Origin: Gammaproteobacteria bacterium
GTDB lineage: Bacteria > Pseudomonadota > Gammaproteobacteria > Chromatiales > Chromatiaceae
Assembly (NCBI GenBank): GCA_009908845.1
Contig: JAAAOQ010000269.1
Span: 1 to 34,024, forward strand
Reading direction: 5' to 3'
DNA length: 34,024 bases
The translations under genes and the position numbers were made by a program. Shown here piece by piece: positions 32,086 through 34,024 of this stretch (positions are counted from its first letter, which is position 1; every line of letters starts with the position of its first letter). A model generated the notes under the pieces. That model ran no database searches. It saw only the letters and a list, made by a program, of their open reading frames with translations, and had not been told where the DNA came from.

Positions 32086-32101
32086 CGATAAGCCCTTATC
32101 G
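32086..32101. promoter_or_regulatory. Perfect palindrome in the rpoS-ccoN gap
   Basis: cgataag and cttatcg face each other across two bases. It could be an operator or a small hairpin. It lies about 210 bases upstream of ccoN and 140 bases after rpoS. Confidence 0.4.
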
Positions 32102-32243
32102 CTCAAACGAATGTCTGTCGAGGAATTTGGGCCGCGGAAACACGCCCAACGCCAGCGCGGGGCGCTCACAACCGCAAACGAAACATGGACTCAGTGCGCG
32201 TTGGCTGAAAGCGCCGCAGCAGCGGCGGGGGCCGGACCGAGGA

Positions 32244-33296
<1,053 letters not shown>

Positions 33297-33323
33297 GTAT
33301 CCCCCTCGAAGCAGTCGATCGGA

Positions 33324-34024
33324 TCACCTCGTTGCCGGCAGGAACAGCAACGGGTCGACAGTGGCTCCGTCGCGACGGATTTCGAAGTGCAGCATCGGTT
33401 GACCATCCGCCGACTGGCCGACCTCGGCGAGCTGCTGCCCACGCCTGACGCGCTCGCCCTCGCGAGCGATCACACGGCGGTTGAACCCGTAGGCACTCAG
33501 ATACCGCGGGCTGTGCTTGACGATAATAAGGTTGCCATAACCAGCGAGTCCACTGCTGCCGCTGTAGGCCACGGTCCCATCGGCGGCTGCCAAGACCGGC
33601 GCGCCGGTCGTTGCGGCGATCCGGATGCCTTGCCGGGTCCGGTCGCTGGCATGATACCGCTGTACGACCCGGCCAGACACCGGCCAGGCCCAATCCAACC
33701 CGGAAGCCGAGGCGGCGCTGCCTGGCTTCGCCGCCGAGCTGGCCGCCGACTTGGCGCTTCCTGCGCCTGTCCGCTTCTTTTTCGCTGTGGTCCCAGTCAC
33801 CGCAGGACGACGCTCGGGCCGGTTCCGAGCACCGCCCGGCGGCGGGGCGACCCGCAGCAGATCGCCGGCATAAAGAGGATAAGGCGGCCCGAGTTCGTTC
33901 CAAGCCGCGAGCCGGCTCATCCTGACGCGTTTGCGCTCAGCAACCTCGCTCAGCGTATCTCCGGGACGAACACGATAGTAACCGGGTGGAGCCGGGCCAT
34001 AACCCCGATCGACCACCGGCGCCA
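33324..34024 (-). CDS. nlpD: NlpD-like LysM/M23 murein hydrolase activator (5' end outside window)
   Basis: The frame stays open to the right edge, so the signal peptide or lipobox is not seen. The visible 233 residues have a LysM domain (YRVRPGDTLSEVAERKRV, YAGDLLRV), a Lys/Ala/Ser-rich linker, and a LytM/M23 domain (LDWAWPVSGRVVQRYH to PMLHFEIRRDG). Catalytic zinc ligands are partly lost: the first His is replaced in RQGIRIA and the middle one in YLSAYGFN, while the His in LHFEIR remains. This loss is expected in NlpD, which activates the amidase AmiC instead of cutting peptidoglycan. rpoS follows after 27 bases, the conserved order. Confidence 0.95.
   Translation of the reverse strand, partial: APVVDRGYGPAPPGYYRVRPGDTLSEVAERKRVRMSRLAAWNELGPPYPLYAGDLLRVAPPPGGARNRPERRPAVTGTTAKKKRTGAGSAKSAASSAAKPGSAASASGLDWAWPVSGRVVQRYHASDRTRQGIRIAATTGAPVLAAADGTVAYSGSSGLAGYGNLIIVKHSPRYLSAYGFNRRVIAREGERVRRGQQLAEVGQSADGQPMLHFEIRRDGATVDPLLFLPATR

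Larger units (their letters stand above)
31876..32243. other. Intergenic region: ccoN promoter and rpoS tail
   Basis: This is 368 bases. It contains a candidate ccoN promoter with an overlapping inverted repeat (31963-31995), a perfect 7-bp-arm palindrome (32086-32101) and a short GC stem (gccgc/gcggc, about 32212-32225) just after rpoS that could terminate weakly. No additional gene was recognised. Confidence 0.6.

Overview
The window most likely comes from a purple sulfur or related sulfur-oxidising gammaproteobacterium, probably Chromatiaceae. The DNA is GC-rich. It carries gammaproteobacterial gene pairs (lapB-pyrF, nlpD-rpoS), a DsrC-family protein, a full cbb3 oxidase locus (ccoNOQP plus ccoGHIS) and several lineage-type hypothetical proteins. 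The family-level placement is an inference from gene content; no database search was possible.

Layout. 1-1021: an OmpR/EnvZ-type two-component pair on the minus strand, with the kinase cut by the window edge; its protein style looks alphaproteobacterial. 1144-2305: a small secreted hypothetical protein and an SDR oxidoreductase. 2699-5691: lapB, pyrF and galU on the plus strand (LPS assembly control, pyrimidine synthesis, UDP-glucose synthesis). 5779-10280: a two-gene RND efflux system (adaptor, then pump) with a low-complexity repeat inside the pump and a 14-bp tandem repeat array upstream of the adaptor. 10611-12395: a cluster of small and Cys-rich proteins around a ferritin, including two very small genes (46 and 28 codons). 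12879-16251: an NAD(P)-binding epimerase-like protein and a coiled-coil OmpA-domain envelope protein, separated by REP-like hairpins. 16307-19057: a minus-strand pair made of an APH/P-loop kinase fusion and an adenylate cyclase-PilZ fusion. 19222-22605: a DUF2892-type protein, 6-phosphogluconolactonase, a DsrC-like protein lacking the catalytic penultimate cysteine, a Na+/Ca2+ exchanger family protein and an overlapping HMA-like membrane protein. 22953-31875: the cbb3 locus on the minus strand, transcribed ccoN-O-Q-P, then a 44-aa membrane protein, a strong intrinsic terminator, then ccoG-H-I-S. 32244-34024: rpoS and the 3' part of nlpD.

How it fits together. The cbb3 genes give a high-affinity terminal oxidase together with its copper-import, redox-assembly and maturation factors. 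This suits a microaerobic lifestyle. Ferritin and the tiny Cys/Lys-rich proteins suggest metal handling. The cyclase-PilZ fusion would be a place where c-di-GMP and cAMP signalling meet, if both domains are active. The DsrC-like protein cannot make the usual two-cysteine trisulfide, so a regulatory or otherwise altered role is more likely than sulfur-carrier catalysis. No tRNA, rRNA, CRISPR array, transposase or prophage gene was recognised. The most novel-looking items are the small Cys-rich proteins, the DsrC variant, the RND pump repeat insertion, the 14-bp repeat array and the crossing inverted repeats downstream of ccoP.
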